A stretch of 35,588 bases of DNA from Okeania sp. SIO3I5 (GCF_010672085.1 NZ_JAAHHT010000081.1:1-35588), one strand, 5' to 3'; numbered from the stretch's first letter, positions 25,988 to 35,478 are shown. Notes: generated by a model not told the origin, from the sequence alone. Translations and numbers: made by a program.

Positions 25988-27955
25988 ATGTCAGAATCAA
26001 CTATCGAATCAATCCTGGAAGAAAAACGTCTTTTCCAACCACCCGACCAATTTTCCCAAACAGCCCATATTAAAACTATAGAACAATATAAAGAAGTTTA
26101 CGAAAAAGCCAGAAATAACCCAGAAGGATTTTGGGCAGAACTAGCTGAAACAGAATTAGACTGGTTCCAAAAGTGGGACAAAGTTCTCGACTGGCAACCA
26201 CCTTTTGCAAAATGGTTTGTTAATGGTAAAATTAATATTTCTTACAATTGTCTAGACCGTCATTTAACTACTTGGCGACGCAATAAAGCAGCCCTAATAT
26301 GGGAAGGAGAACCAGGAGACTCTCGTACCCTCACCTATGCCCAACTGCACCGAGAAGTTTGCCAGATGGCAAATGTATTTAAACAATTGGGAGTCAAAAA
26401 AGGCGATCGCGTCGGTATCTATATGCCCATGATTCCTGAAGCAGCGATCGCCATGTTAGCTTGTGCCAGAATTGGCGCCCCCCATACGGTTGTATTTGGT
26501 GGGTTTAGTGCTGATGCTCTCAAAAACCGCCTTGTCGATGCTGAGGCTAAATTAGTGGTGACTGCTGATGGAGGTTGGCGCAAAGATGCTATTGTTCCTC
26601 TTAAAGAACAAGTAGACAAAGCATTAATAGCAGGTGCCCCTACCGTGGAAAATGTTCTAGTTGTCAAACGCACTGCCCAAAAAATCCAGATGGAACCAGG
26701 GCGCGATCATTGGTGGCATGAACTTCAAAAAGGTGTTTCTGGGGAATGTCCGGCGGAACCGATGGATAGTGAGGATATGCTATTTATTCTTTACACAAGC
26801 GGTACAACAGGTAAACCGAAAGGAGTCGTACACACAACAGGCGGTTATAATCTTTATACCCATGTTACCAATAAATGGGCGTTTGACCTGCAAGATACGG
26901 ATGTATATTGGTGTACTGCTGATGTTGGTTGGATTACAGGGCACAGTTATATTGTTTACGGTCCTCTTTCCAATGGTGCGACTAGCCTGATGTATGAAGG
27001 GGCACCGAGGGCGTCTAATCCTGGTTGTCTCTGGGATGTAGTGGAAAAATATGGCGTGACTATTTTCTACACTGCTCCCACTGCTATTCGAGCATTAATG
27101 AAAATGGGAGAACAACATCCTAATGCGAGAAATTTAACTTCTCTACGTTTGTTGGGAACTGTAGGAGAACCGATAAACCCGGAAGCTTGGATGTGGTATC
27201 ATCGCATTATCGGTAACAGTAAGTGTCCGATAGTTGATACTTGGTGGCAAACTGAAACTGGTGGATTTATGATTACTCCTTTACCTGGTGCTACTACGAC
27301 TAAACCTGGTTCGGCGACTTTGCCTTTCCCTGGCATTATTGCTGATATTGTCGATCAGGAAGGAGAAGCAGTGGATGGTAATAATGGTGGTTATTTGGTG
27401 GTTAAGCATCCTTGGCCTGGAATGATGCGGACTGTTTATGGTGATGATGATCGCTTCCGTCGTACTTATTGGGAATACATACGCCCGAAAAATGGGGAAT
27501 ATATTTATTTTGCTGGTGATGGTGCCCATAAAGACGAGGATGGTTATTTTTGGGTGATGGGGCGTGTTGATGATGTGATTAATATGGCAGGTCATCGTTT
27601 GGGTACTATGGAAGTTGAGTCGGCGTTGGTGTCTCACCCTGCTGTGGCGGAAGCTGCGGTTGTTGGTAAACCTGATGAGGTTAAGGGTGAAGAGATTGTA
27701 GCGTTTGTGACTTTGGAAGGCGAACGGGAAGCTAATGAGGCTTTGGAGAAGGAGTTGAAGCAGCACGTTGTTCAGGAGATTGGAGCGATCGCTCGTCCTG
27801 GAGAGATTCGGTTTACGGATGATTTACCGAAGACTCGCTCTGGTAAGATTATGCGACGCTTGTTACGTTCTCTGGCAGCAGGTCAGGAAATTGCGGGGGA
27901 TACTTCGACTTTGCAAGACCGGAGTGTTTTGGATAAGTTACGGGGTGGAGCGTAA
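25988..27955 (+). CDS. acs: Acetyl-coenzyme A synthetase
   Basis: AMP-forming ligase that activates acetate with ATP and CoA to acetyl-CoA. The 655 residues are full length. Motifs: the adenylate P-loop [11 protein letters not shown] (269-279), the acyl-site [10 protein letters not shown], the hinge and C-terminal domain [20 protein letters not shown] followed by [14 protein letters not shown], and Lys620 in [11 protein letters not shown], the catalytic Lys whose acetylation switches Acs off in many bacteria. Together with the phosphoketolase, which makes acetyl-P, it points to acetate/acetyl-CoA metabolism, though the two genes are not linked in an operon. No obvious Shine-Dalgarno. Confidence 0.97.
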   Translation: MSESTIESILEEKRLFQPPDQFSQTAHIKTIEQYKEVYEKARNNPEGFWAELAETELDWFQKWDKVLDWQPPFAKWFVNGKINISYNCLDRHLTTWRRNKAALIWEGEPGDSRTLTYAQLHREVCQMANVFKQLGVKKGDRVGIYMPMIPEAAIAMLACARIGAPHTVVFGGFSADALKNRLVDAEAKLVVTADGGWRKDAIVPLKEQVDKALIAGAPTVENVLVVKRTAQKIQMEPGRDHWWHELQKGVSGECPAEPMDSEDMLFILYTSGTTGKPKGVVHTTGGYNLYTHVTNKWAFDLQDTDVYWCTADVGWITGHSYIVYGPLSNGATSLMYEGAPRASNPGCLWDVVEKYGVTIFYTAPTAIRALMKMGEQHPNARNLTSLRLLGTVGEPINPEAWMWYHRIIGNSKCPIVDTWWQTETGGFMITPLPGATTTKPGSATLPFPGIIADIVDQEGEAVDGNNGGYLVVKHPWPGMMRTVYGDDDRFRRTYWEYIRPKNGEYIYFAGDGAHKDEDGYFWVMGRVDDVINMAGHRLGTMEVESALVSHPAVAEAAVVGKPDEVKGEEIVAFVTLEGEREANEALEKELKQHVVQEIGAIARPGEIRFTDDLPKTRSGKIMRRLLRSLAAGQEIAGDTSTLQDRSVLDKLRGGA

Positions 27956-28490
27956 TTAGAAGTCAGAAGTTAGAAGTAATAGTTCTGTAGTGGACTGTTT
28001 CATCTTAAATGGTGCATTACTTTTTGATTGGAAGACAAGGAAGACAAGGCAGACAAGGCAGACAAGGCAGACAAGGGAGAAAATCTAATGCACAGTTTTA
28101 GCTGAAACGGTCCAGTAGGGTGCGTTACATTTCATTAACGCACCGTCTATCCCAAATATTTCCGTGTCTTACTATTGCGTATGGAGCAATAATAAATTCA
28201 TTTTCTGAAGCACCCAGCCGGAGGTGGTGGATAGTCAAATTTTTCTTCTATTGCGTATGGAGCAATAGTCAATTCATTTTCTGAAGCACTCCGGCAGAGG
28301 GGATGAGTAGTCAAATTTTCCTAACCTCAACTGAGAGGTCCCAAATCTTAAGTTCCTCAAAAGATACCAAATAGATTTTATATAATAATTGTTAGTAGGT
28401 CTGGTAGGGTGCGTTGATGAAATGTAATGCACCGTCTATCCCAAATGTTTCGGTGCGTTACTACTACTTCCTTTTGAATAAATAAAAAAT
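27956..28490. repeat. Repeat-rich spacer after acs
   Basis: Non-coding. It contains a 9-bp tandem AAGGCAGAC (28031-28076); a GGTGCGTTA hairpin (28119-28144) and its relative at 28408-28433, both followed by CGTCTATCCCAAAT; and two tandem copies of a 76-bp unit starting ATTGCGTATGGAGCAAT at 28174 and 28250. No gene seen. Confidence 0.7.
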
Positions 28491-30599
28491 ATGAATCGGC
28501 GTCAACGTGAAATATTGCAACTATATCAACAAGGTGAACGAAGTTTCCAAGGAGCTAATCTTAGAGGTGTGTCTTTTAAGGGAAAAGATTTGTCTGATGC
28601 AGATTTCAGTTTTGCTGATATTCGGGGTACTAATTTTCGTGGGGCAAATCTAACGGGGGCTAAGTTTTGTGGAGCTAAGGCAGGGTTACAGAAACGTTGG
28701 GTGGTAGTTTTGCTGGCTGGTGCTTTTGTTTTGGCAGGAATTTCAGGTCTTATTGCTTTACTAAGTTTAGTCTTTTTATGGGAAAACTCAAATAATCCAG
28801 AAGAGCATATTTTTGGCTTAACAGTTTTAGGTCTATTTATCATATTTTGGGGGACAATTATTTTTAAAGGAGTAAACAGAGCTGCTGCTGCTGCAACGGT
28901 ACTTCCTGCTATAGCAGTCGCTGGAGTTGGAGCGGTAGCCTTTTTCTTTACCGTGGTCTCTGTTGCAGGCGTGGTGTTAGCTGTTGCTGGGGCTTTTGCC
29001 GTTGCTGGAGTTGTGGCCTCTGTTGCAGGCGTGGTACTAGCTGTTGCTGGAGCCTTTACCGCCACTTTTGCAGAATTCTTAGGCAAAACCTTAGTCCTCT
29101 CTGGAGCCTTCCTCCTTTCTGGAGCCTTTGCTCTCGCTGGACTCCAAATACTGTTAAGTGCTTCCATTGCCTATCGAGCAATTAAAGGAGATGAAAAATA
29201 TGCTCTAATTCGTAGCATAGCTATTGCCTTTGCTGCCTTATGTGGAACTTCTTTCAGAGATACAAATTTAACCGATACTGACTTCACTTATGCTACTCTC
29301 AAAAGTACAGATTTTAGAGGAGCTAACATAACCCGTACTCTTTGGAAAAACACTATAAAACTAGACCGCATACGACCAGGAGAAACCTATCTAAAAGATC
29401 CTAAAATCAGAGAGTTGGTAAAAACTGGGGAAGGTGAAAACATAAACTTAGATCGCTTTAACCTCCAAGGAATCAATCTCCAGGGAGCAAACCTAACTAA
29501 TGCGAGTTTCATAGAAGCGAATCTCAACTCAGCCAACCTTCAAGATGCAAACCTCTCCCGTGCCAAGTTAGTAGGAACATTTTTAGATCAAGCTGACCTC
29601 ACAGGAGCAACTTTAACCGGAGCTTTTCTTGAAGACTGGGGGATAACTACCACAACTAAACTAGACGGTATTAAATGCGATTATGTTTATATGCGTCTGC
29701 CTCCAGACAAACGACCAGACTTTCTCAAACTTCCACCTGAAGAAAGTTTAGATGAGCGTGTGCGCCGAAAACCTGCTGATGAAGATAAAAATTTTGCAGA
29801 AGGAGAATTTGCAGAATTTCTCAAACCTTTAGTGAATACTTTAGACCTTTATCATAATCAAGGAGTAGACCCCCGAATAGCTGCATATTCATTTGAGAAA
29901 CTACAAAAAGAACATCCAGAAGTAGAAATAAAAATGCGTTCTATGGAGGTTCGAGGGGAAAATAATGACAAATTATTGATTAGAGCTGACACTACACCAG
30001 AAGCCGATCATTCAGTATTAGATAAAGAATATTTCGATACTTACAACAAGTTAAAAGCACTTTCAGCAGAACAACTTCGAGCGGTATTGGCAGAGAGAGA
30101 GAAAGATATTGAATGGTATAAAGGTGTATTAAGTGCGGCAGTTAATCGCCCTAGTGTTAATATAGAAAATAATAGTAGTCAAGGAGATTTAATTATGTCA
30201 GAAAGTAGTGGAGACCACATTCATGCTCAAGAAATTCATGGAGCAGTTGCCAACAAAGGAGAAATTACTGGTTTAGCTGGTAGCGGAGGAGAAGTTAAAG
30301 ACTCTGCAAAAATTGCTGGTACAATTTATGAATCTCAAGAACAAAATTTAGCAAAAGCAGCAAAAGATATTCAAGAATTATTAGAGCAACTTGATCAAAC
30401 TTACCCGTCAGATACAATGCCAGGCAAAGTGAAAATTGCTGAAGAAGTAATTACACAAATTGATAATAATCAAACAAAGGCAGAAAGAATATTGGGTGCC
30501 ATAAAATCTGGTGGAGTAGCTGCCTTTGAACAATTCCTGAATCATCCTGCTAGTAGCTTTGTTATTGCAGCGTTAGAAGATTGGCAAAAAAGTAAATAG
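28491..30599 (+). CDS. Pentapeptide-repeat protein with an inserted membrane region
   Basis: 702 residues. Pentapeptide repeats A(D/N)LxX open the protein (about 20-63, e.g. GANLRGVSFKGKDLSDADFS), are interrupted by a very Ala/Val-rich stretch with several hydrophobic segments (about 70-230), then resume (about 252-282 and 322-380, e.g. LQGANLTNASFIEANLNSA). The C-terminal third is charged and helical (DKEYFDTYNKLKALSAEQL), carries a Ser/Gly-rich linker (about 565-605) and ends with a domain found in cyanobacterial pentapeptide proteins (QNLAKAAKDIQELLEQLDQT, FLNHPASSFVIAALEDWQ). Probably membrane bound with the repeat helix and tail exposed; the function is not known. No adjacent partner gene. 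Confidence 0.88.
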   Translation: MNRRQREILQLYQQGERSFQGANLRGVSFKGKDLSDADFSFADIRGTNFRGANLTGAKFCGAKAGLQKRWVVVLLAGAFVLAGISGLIALLSLVFLWENSNNPEEHIFGLTVLGLFIIFWGTIIFKGVNRAAAAATVLPAIAVAGVGAVAFFFTVVSVAGVVLAVAGAFAVAGVVASVAGVVLAVAGAFTATFAEFLGKTLVLSGAFLLSGAFALAGLQILLSASIAYRAIKGDEKYALIRSIAIAFAALCGTSFRDTNLTDTDFTYATLKSTDFRGANITRTLWKNTIKLDRIRPGETYLKDPKIRELVKTGEGENINLDRFNLQGINLQGANLTNASFIEANLNSANLQDANLSRAKLVGTFLDQADLTGATLTGAFLEDWGITTTTKLDGIKCDYVYMRLPPDKRPDFLKLPPEESLDERVRRKPADEDKNFAEGEFAEFLKPLVNTLDLYHNQGVDPRIAAYSFEKLQKEHPEVEIKMRSMEVRGENNDKLLIRADTTPEADHSVLDKEYFDTYNKLKALSAEQLRAVLAEREKDIEWYKGVLSAAVNRPSVNIENNSSQGDLIMSESSGDHIHAQEIHGAVANKGEITGLAGSGGEVKDSAKIAGTIYESQEQNLAKAAKDIQELLEQLDQTYPSDTMPGKVKIAEEVITQIDNNQTKAERILGAIKSGGVAAFEQFLNHPASSFVIAALEDWQKSK

Positions 30600-30605
30600 G
30601 GTTTG

Positions 30606-30816
30606 AGGAGTCAAATCAATTCAAAATTCTTGCATTATTAATTCTTGCATTATAACCTCTGCCTAAAGTCAGAGGCTTGAAATAAGGAAAATATTTTTGA
30701 TTTTTTCACTCTTTGAAGAACAAGGCTTAAATTCTTAATTAAACAATTATTGAAATTAAGGAATGAACCAAAATTTTTGAACTTTGAATGCGTGAATTTT
30801 GAATTCAAAAAATGGT
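30606..30816. repeat. 208-bp dispersed element, copy 2
   Basis: Close copy of 14099-14306 with the same orientation and the same CCTCTG...CAGAGG hairpin. The differences are substitutions plus short indels, such as a duplicated TTATTAATTCTTGCA-like phrase. It lies just after the pentapeptide gene. Confidence 0.75.
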
Positions 30817-30897
30817 AATAAGTCAAGAGAAAACCGGGTTTATTTCTCTGATTATTTGTTCAAACCACTAATTTTTAATAAACCCGCTTTCTGCATA

Positions 30898-31020
30898 ATA
30901 CCATGTCCGGATAATTAGTGATAAAAACACTTCTTTCTCCTGGTACATTCTTTTCTCCTGTCTCCTGTCTCCTGTCTCCTGACTCCTCCCTAATTATTTA
31001 TAACTATTCAACCGGACATG
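30898..31020. repeat. CATGTCCGG element, about 120 bp
   Basis: Ends ATACCATGTCCGGAT / AACCGGACATGAGAT with an internal TCTCCTG heptamer run (about 30955-30988). It resembles the ATATCAAATCCG elements in general plan (heptamer-rich middle, CCGG-type ends) but the end sequence differs. Confidence 0.5.
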
Positions 31021-31046
31021 AGATAAGTCCTGATTCAATTAACAAA

Positions 31047-31151
31047 TAGACATCTGAAAAAAATCAAAAACAAAATCAATTATCGTACAGAAATTATCAG
31101 TTATTTCCCCCTATTTTCTATTCCCTATTCCCTCTTTTCTGGAGATATTTA
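31047..31151. repeat. Diverged TAGACATCTCC element abutting a gene start
   Basis: TAGACATCTGAAAA at the left and TTTTCTGGAGATATTTA at the right. The right end finishes at the base before the ATG of the DUF6940 gene, and its GGAGAT lies 5 bases from that ATG, in Shine-Dalgarno position. Confidence 0.55.
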
Positions 31152-31763
31152 ATGTTTGATGCTACCCATGAAATTCTAAATGAAAGTCACGTTCATAAAT
31201 ACACAGTGACTGACAATGGTAAACCGATACCATACAGTGAAGTTTTAAATTTATGGCAGTCTGACTCAAACTTCTGCTCCTTATTTATCTCACTATTATC
31301 TGACTCCCCCTTTTCAGTATATCGTTGGGAAACACCACCCATTACGAAAGATACTCTCAAGCGTCAATTTGAATTCGTACTGGTAAATTCTCCAGAGTTG
31401 GCAAGCAACCCAGATACAATCACATTTGCAAATTATTTCACAACCAATGATGTGAACAATGGAATTGTTGTCTTTGAAAATTTAGGTAAAAACGCAATAC
31501 TTGTGGTTCCATCTCCAATAGATTCAAATGCTTCCCCTGGAGGAACTCCGTTTTCAGCTTATTCCCATTTAGCAGCCTTCATTCGCTATGGACCTGATGC
31601 TCAAAAACAGGCATTGTGGCGAATTTTAGGACAAACCGTGCAACAACAGATTTCAGATAACCCGCTTTGGGTTAGTACAGCGGGTGGGGGTGTAGCTTGG
31701 CTTCATGTTAGATTAGATTCTCGACCTAAATACTATAGATACGAATTGTACAAGTATTACTAA
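31152..31763 (+). CDS. DUF6940 family protein
   Basis: 203 residues of a soluble family of unknown function: VLNLWQSDSNFCSLFISLLS, DSPFSVYRWETPPITKD, NLGKNAILVVPSP and the closing STAGGGVAWLHVRLDSRPKYYRY. Conserved Trp, Tyr and Arg residues near the end (VAWLHVRLD, RPKYYRY) could line a ligand site, but no activity is known. GGAGAT five bases upstream of the ATG comes from the end of a MITE-like element. The next gene is a broken lipoxygenase 800 bp away, so no partnership is implied. Confidence 0.82.
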   Translation: MFDATHEILNESHVHKYTVTDNGKPIPYSEVLNLWQSDSNFCSLFISLLSDSPFSVYRWETPPITKDTLKRQFEFVLVNSPELASNPDTITFANYFTTNDVNNGIVVFENLGKNAILVVPSPIDSNASPGGTPFSAYSHLAAFIRYGPDAQKQALWRILGQTVQQQISDNPLWVSTAGGGVAWLHVRLDSRPKYYRYELYKYY

Positions 31764-31809
31764 TAAATACCTCCAGAAAAGAGTAAATAGGAATAATAAT
31801 TGATAATTT

Positions 31810-31959
31810 ATATCAAATCCGTTTAATTGAACATAAAAAAAATTTCCTATCTTCATAACTACTAAATCTTTACAATTCTTTCTCCTCCTGACTCCTGTCT
31901 CCTGTCTCCTGTCTCCTCCTGAGTTAAGCAATCTATAACTGTTTAACCGGATTTGATAT
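31810..31959 (-). repeat. ATATCAAATCCG element, copy B
   Basis: Ends ATATCAAATCCG / CGGATTTGATAT. It shares AACTACTAAATCTTTA and the TCCTGTC heptamer tract with copy A (23336-23526) but lacks most of the extra segment seen there. The outward start codon is followed after two codons by a stop (ATG TTC AAT TAA), so it does not open a frame like that at copy A. Confidence 0.7.
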
Positions 31960-32572
31960 TATGGCTGATAATAGATTTTATTTTGGATTTTTGGAGAACT
32001 ATAATATATACCTCCATAAAATAAATAATCAGACTTAAATCATTGCATAAAACTAGCTGAATCAAGCAAAATTTACTAGAAAAAATCCTGGGATAACCAA
32101 CTTTTTTTTGTGTAAGAACTAAGCCTTGACTTTTGACGACAAGTCAAATAAAGTTGATTAAGCTAAATTAATTTTATAGCGCTCCGCGCTAGGGAATAGG
32201 GAATAGGGAATAGGGAATAGTAAACTGTCAAAGGATTTCAGGATTTAGAGATGTCCTAACCTTTGCTTCGACTGCTATAGTTTTGGTTCAAGCTATCTTT
32301 TGACCAAAAAATAAAGTCTCAAAACTTCTGTTCTTTTAAGGGTATGAAAAAAATTTCTATTCAATATTTTAATCCCAATGGTTTCCATTTGTCATGCGGA
32401 GCAAACAGGCAGAGGTACTGATAACTGTTAACCCAGTTCTGACCTTATGAGGCTAACTGATAACTGATAACTGATAACTGAAATAACCCATCCCAGAAAA
32501 CTATAAACAATAAAAACTGAGGTATCAACAATAACTCAAAGCGAACGCAACAATTCCCATTCCCTAATCAAA
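31960..32572. other. Intergenic region before the lipoxygenase remnant
   Basis: No gene. It holds a TAGCGC-TCC-GCGCTA palindrome (32177-32191) followed by a GGGAATA heptamer run (to about 32219), a TGCGGAGCAAACAGG fragment of a small dispersed repeat (32395-32410) and an AACTGAT heptamer run (about 32452-32481). Confidence 0.55.
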
Positions 32573-34617
32573 ATGGCTACATCATTGCTCTCTTTAGATC
32601 GCCAAAAGGATTTTTTTCCAGGCAAAACATATGAATATAACTATAGTTATCTACCGCCCTTGGCAATCACCAATGTGCCAGAATTATTAGGATTCCCCAT
32701 TTTACCAGAGGGAGCTTTTCCGAGTATTATCTGGATATTTAAAGTCCTATTTTCCCTGATTATAATTGTTATTAATAACTATCTTGATAAGCAGGAAAAT
32801 TCTGGAATTGATTCCCAGAATGATTGGGCTGAACTTAGTCGATAAGTAGAATCTCTGGACTGTGATATTAGTCAACCGAAAACTCAAGAAAGTCTTCAAG
32901 CTTTAGTTGAAAAACTAGAAGCAAATTTACAAAAAACTTTTCCTGCTTTGGCAGAAAAGCAAAGCAAATCTGAGGAATTTGTGCAAGAATCTTTGCAAAA
33001 AATTGATAATACAATTACTCAATTATTTGGAATTAAGCGACAGAAAAAATCCGTTGATTTTGATGAGACATCTATTATTGACCGTCTAGAAAATATCATC
33101 AAGTTCGTTGCGAAAATAGATGAGGAAAAAGATATAGAGAAATCAGAATCTCTAACTCTTGATGACTACAATAAGTTGTACCAGATTATCAAAAAGCCTG
33201 CTATTTCCGATTGTTTTACCGAAGACCTGATTTTTGCCTATTTACAAGTTGCTGGACCAAACCCGCTTGTTTTACAGCAATTTACTCAAATGAATTTTCG
33301 TTTACCAATTACTCCAGAACAGTATACAGCGATCGCTAAAAAATTTGGAGTCACAGATTCTTTATCTAATGCTTTAGCAGAAGGGCGACTTGACTTTATG
33401 CTTCTGATTATAAATTACTAGATGGTTTACCCAATGGCAATTTCATCAGCGACGATCTTACCCAACAAAAGTATATTTCGGCTCCAATAGCATTGTTTGC
33501 CGTTCCTGCACAGGGGTCTTCTTCTCGTTCCTTATTTCCAGTAGCTATTAGCTATCAAAAGACTACCATTAGTAAGGAGTGGGTGTTGTTTACACCACTA
33601 GATGTTGATAGTCAGCAAGAACCTTGGATGACTGCCAAAAATATTCTCCAAATGGCAGATTCTAATTTTCACGAATTGATATCCCATTTAGGGAGAACTC
33701 ATTTAGTGGTTAAACCTTTTATTGTACCGACTTACAATTGTTTGCCAAAACATCATCCTTTGAGAAATCTGCTGATTCCTCATTTTGAGGGAACTGTTTT
33801 GATTAATTACGGTCCCCACGCGATTTTAGTTGCTCCTGGAGGAACAGTAGATTCACTCTTAGCTAGCACTATTGGAGCTGATACATCTTTAACTGGAAAA
33901 GGAACTCAGAGTTATTTATTTAACTTTAATGCCATTGATTTTCCTCAAACCTTAGTCAATCGCGGGGTGAACAATTCCGATACTTTACCTGTATACCCCT
34001 ATCGAGATGATGGCAAATTAATTTGGGATGCTATTTATACCTGGGTTAATGATTATTTGTCTATCTACTATGCTAACGATGCTGACATTGTGGCAGATAA
34101 AGACTTACAAAATTGGGGAGCTACCTTGGTTTCTTTAGACGGAGGACGAGTAGAAAATTTTGGAGAAAATAGTCAAGGAGAAATTAAAACCAGAGATTAT
34201 TTAGTTAAAGCGGTATCTACGATTATTTTTACTGGCAGTGCGCAACACGCGGCAGTTAATTTTCCCCAAAAAACTGACATGATGTATGTTCCGGCATTTC
34301 CTTTAGCTCGTTATCTGATGCCACCGACTAATATTGAAGATCGGGAAAGTTATATTCAGGGACTACCTTCCTTAAGTCAAGCTCAAAGTCAGATTAATAC
34401 ACTTTACTTACTTGGTTCAGTTCACTATACGCAACTGGGTAAGTATCGTGGATCTGCTTTCCCGGAAAATAAGGAATTACAAGCGGCTTTGACAAAATTT
34501 CAAGAAAATTTGAATGCAGCAACGATTATTATTAATAAAAGGAATCAAAGTCCTGAGCGTTTGATGCCTTACGAGTTTCTGCTCCCAGAGAATATTCCTC
34601 AAAGTATCAATATTTAG
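32573..34617 (+). pseudogene. Lipoxygenase, broken by stop and frameshift
   Basis: Read through, about 680 residues of a bacterial-type lipoxygenase, an iron (or manganese) dioxygenase of polyunsaturated fatty acids. The N-terminal segment has YEYNYSYLPPLAITNVP. A TAA at 32843-32845 interrupts it; the same frame resumes (VESLDCDISQPKTQESLQAL). A net loss of one base near 33398 moves the rest to another frame, where SDYKLLDGLPNG and APIALFAVP continue. The metal ligands are all present downstream: HLGRTH (His-x4-His, 33685-33702), SAQHAAVNF (His and Asn, 34246-34260) and the terminal Ile of SINI. Cyanobacterial lipoxygenases make oxylipins. With two disabling changes the gene is probably dead, although both could be sequencing errors. 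Confidence 0.87.
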
Positions 34618-34709
34618 AGATTGGGAGATCGGGTGATGGTCCGTGTGGGAAGGTTCAAGTATAGAACCGATACTATTTTGCTAACAATTGTTAACAATGC
34701 AAAGTAAGA

Positions 34710-35280
34710 TTAACTTACTGAGGGGGTATCTCCCAATGTGGTAGAAAATTTCTCTACCACGCTTTTTATAAAGATTCCACGCGGGACCTTTAAGTCGCGG
34801 TCGAGGCAAAATCCATCATTGCCAGTCACAACTTTTTTGCCACCTAAATTGTTGAGGATTTCACCAGTCCAGCTAACGGTTTTGCGCTTTGTAGGCTTCA
34901 CTTACATCTACAACGACTTTGTTGTATTCAACAGCTTTATGCTTTAAAAAAATCTCAAACCTATAGTGTGCCCAGTTCAACATTTGTCTCACTGATTTAC
35001 TTCTGAGTTTCCTGCTAGATTTGATTGTCATCGGAGAAACTTCATGCATTCGGGAGTAAAATCACATCAAAGTTTTGATAGCGTTTGCGCAGCATTCCGA
35101 TAGGAAAGCTCCTCTGAAAGAGGCACCAAAAATAAAGCTGCTTTGTGGTGCAACTCATCTATCAGGTTTCTAATTTTTGACCTCAGTCGATTAGCTGCTT
35201 TTTTCATGCGCTGCTTGGTTTTAGATTTAGCTTTAGTTAATCTGGAAATCAAATCATCGATCGGGATGACACAATCTTTG
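34710..35280 (-). pseudogene. Decayed TnpB (IS200/IS605-type) C-terminal remnant
   Basis: Pieces of the C-terminal half of a TnpB RNA-guided nuclease lie in order but in different frames: ISRLTKAKSKTKQRMKKAAN and LIDELHHKAALFLV; after a 44-bp insertion, QNFDVILLP; then SPMTIKSSRKLRSKSVRQML, NWAHYRFEIFLK and VVVDVSEAY; then KTVSWTGEILNNLGGKKVVT and LDRD with the last RuvC-type Asp. Frameshifts lie at the insertion, near 35046 and near 34889, and another extra stretch interrupts the end (KFSTTLGDTPSVS). The N-terminal part is missing. A TAACAATTGTTA palindrome lies just past the stop; no clear right end or guide RNA is recognised. Confidence 0.85.
35081..35124. repeat. Small dispersed repeat inserted in tnpB
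   Basis: 44 bp (minus strand: GCCTCTTTCAGAGGAGC, TTTCCTATCGGAATGCTGCG, CAAACGC) sit between the codons for FLV and YQNFDVILLP; removing them restores the frame. The TTCC..CGGAATGCTGCGC plus AAACGC core also occurs at 7364-7388. It can fold as CCTCT/AGAGG and TTTCC/GGAAT hairpins. Confidence 0.7.
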
Positions 35281-35458
35281 AACCCCTAACCACATCTTTT
35301 AAGGAAGTTCAGGTTTGGGACTTCAAGGTTTCAGCTTTGGGCCATCTCAGTTGACTCCTACCCTAACCAATCATACTTTTAAGTCCAAACTTTCTTGTTG
35401 ACAAAACCAATAATTTGGTTTATCTTTGTTTTTAGGTTAAATCCTGTAAATGTTATAG
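35281..35458. other. Intergenic, no gene seen
   Basis: No recognisable TnpB sequence extends into this part, so the element is truncated here. It contains the upstream region of the HTH gene. Confidence 0.45.
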
Positions 35459-35478
35459 TAGTAAAGTAAACTTTACTA
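35459..35478. promoter_or_regulatory. Perfect palindrome, likely operator
   Basis: TAGTAAAGT-AA-ACTTTACTA, perfect 9-bp arms, 25 bases before the HTH gene start. Position and symmetry suggest a dimeric repressor site, plausibly for the gene's own product. No -10/-35 pair can be assigned with confidence. Confidence 0.5.

Noticed and set aside
31713-31931. 72-residue minus-strand protein overlapping the DUF6940 3' end
   Set aside because: It starts in the heptamer tract of element copy B and runs antisense into a real gene. A shared MKIG.FF.VQ.NGFDI phrase with copy A reflects DNA similarity of the repeat, and no selection is evident.
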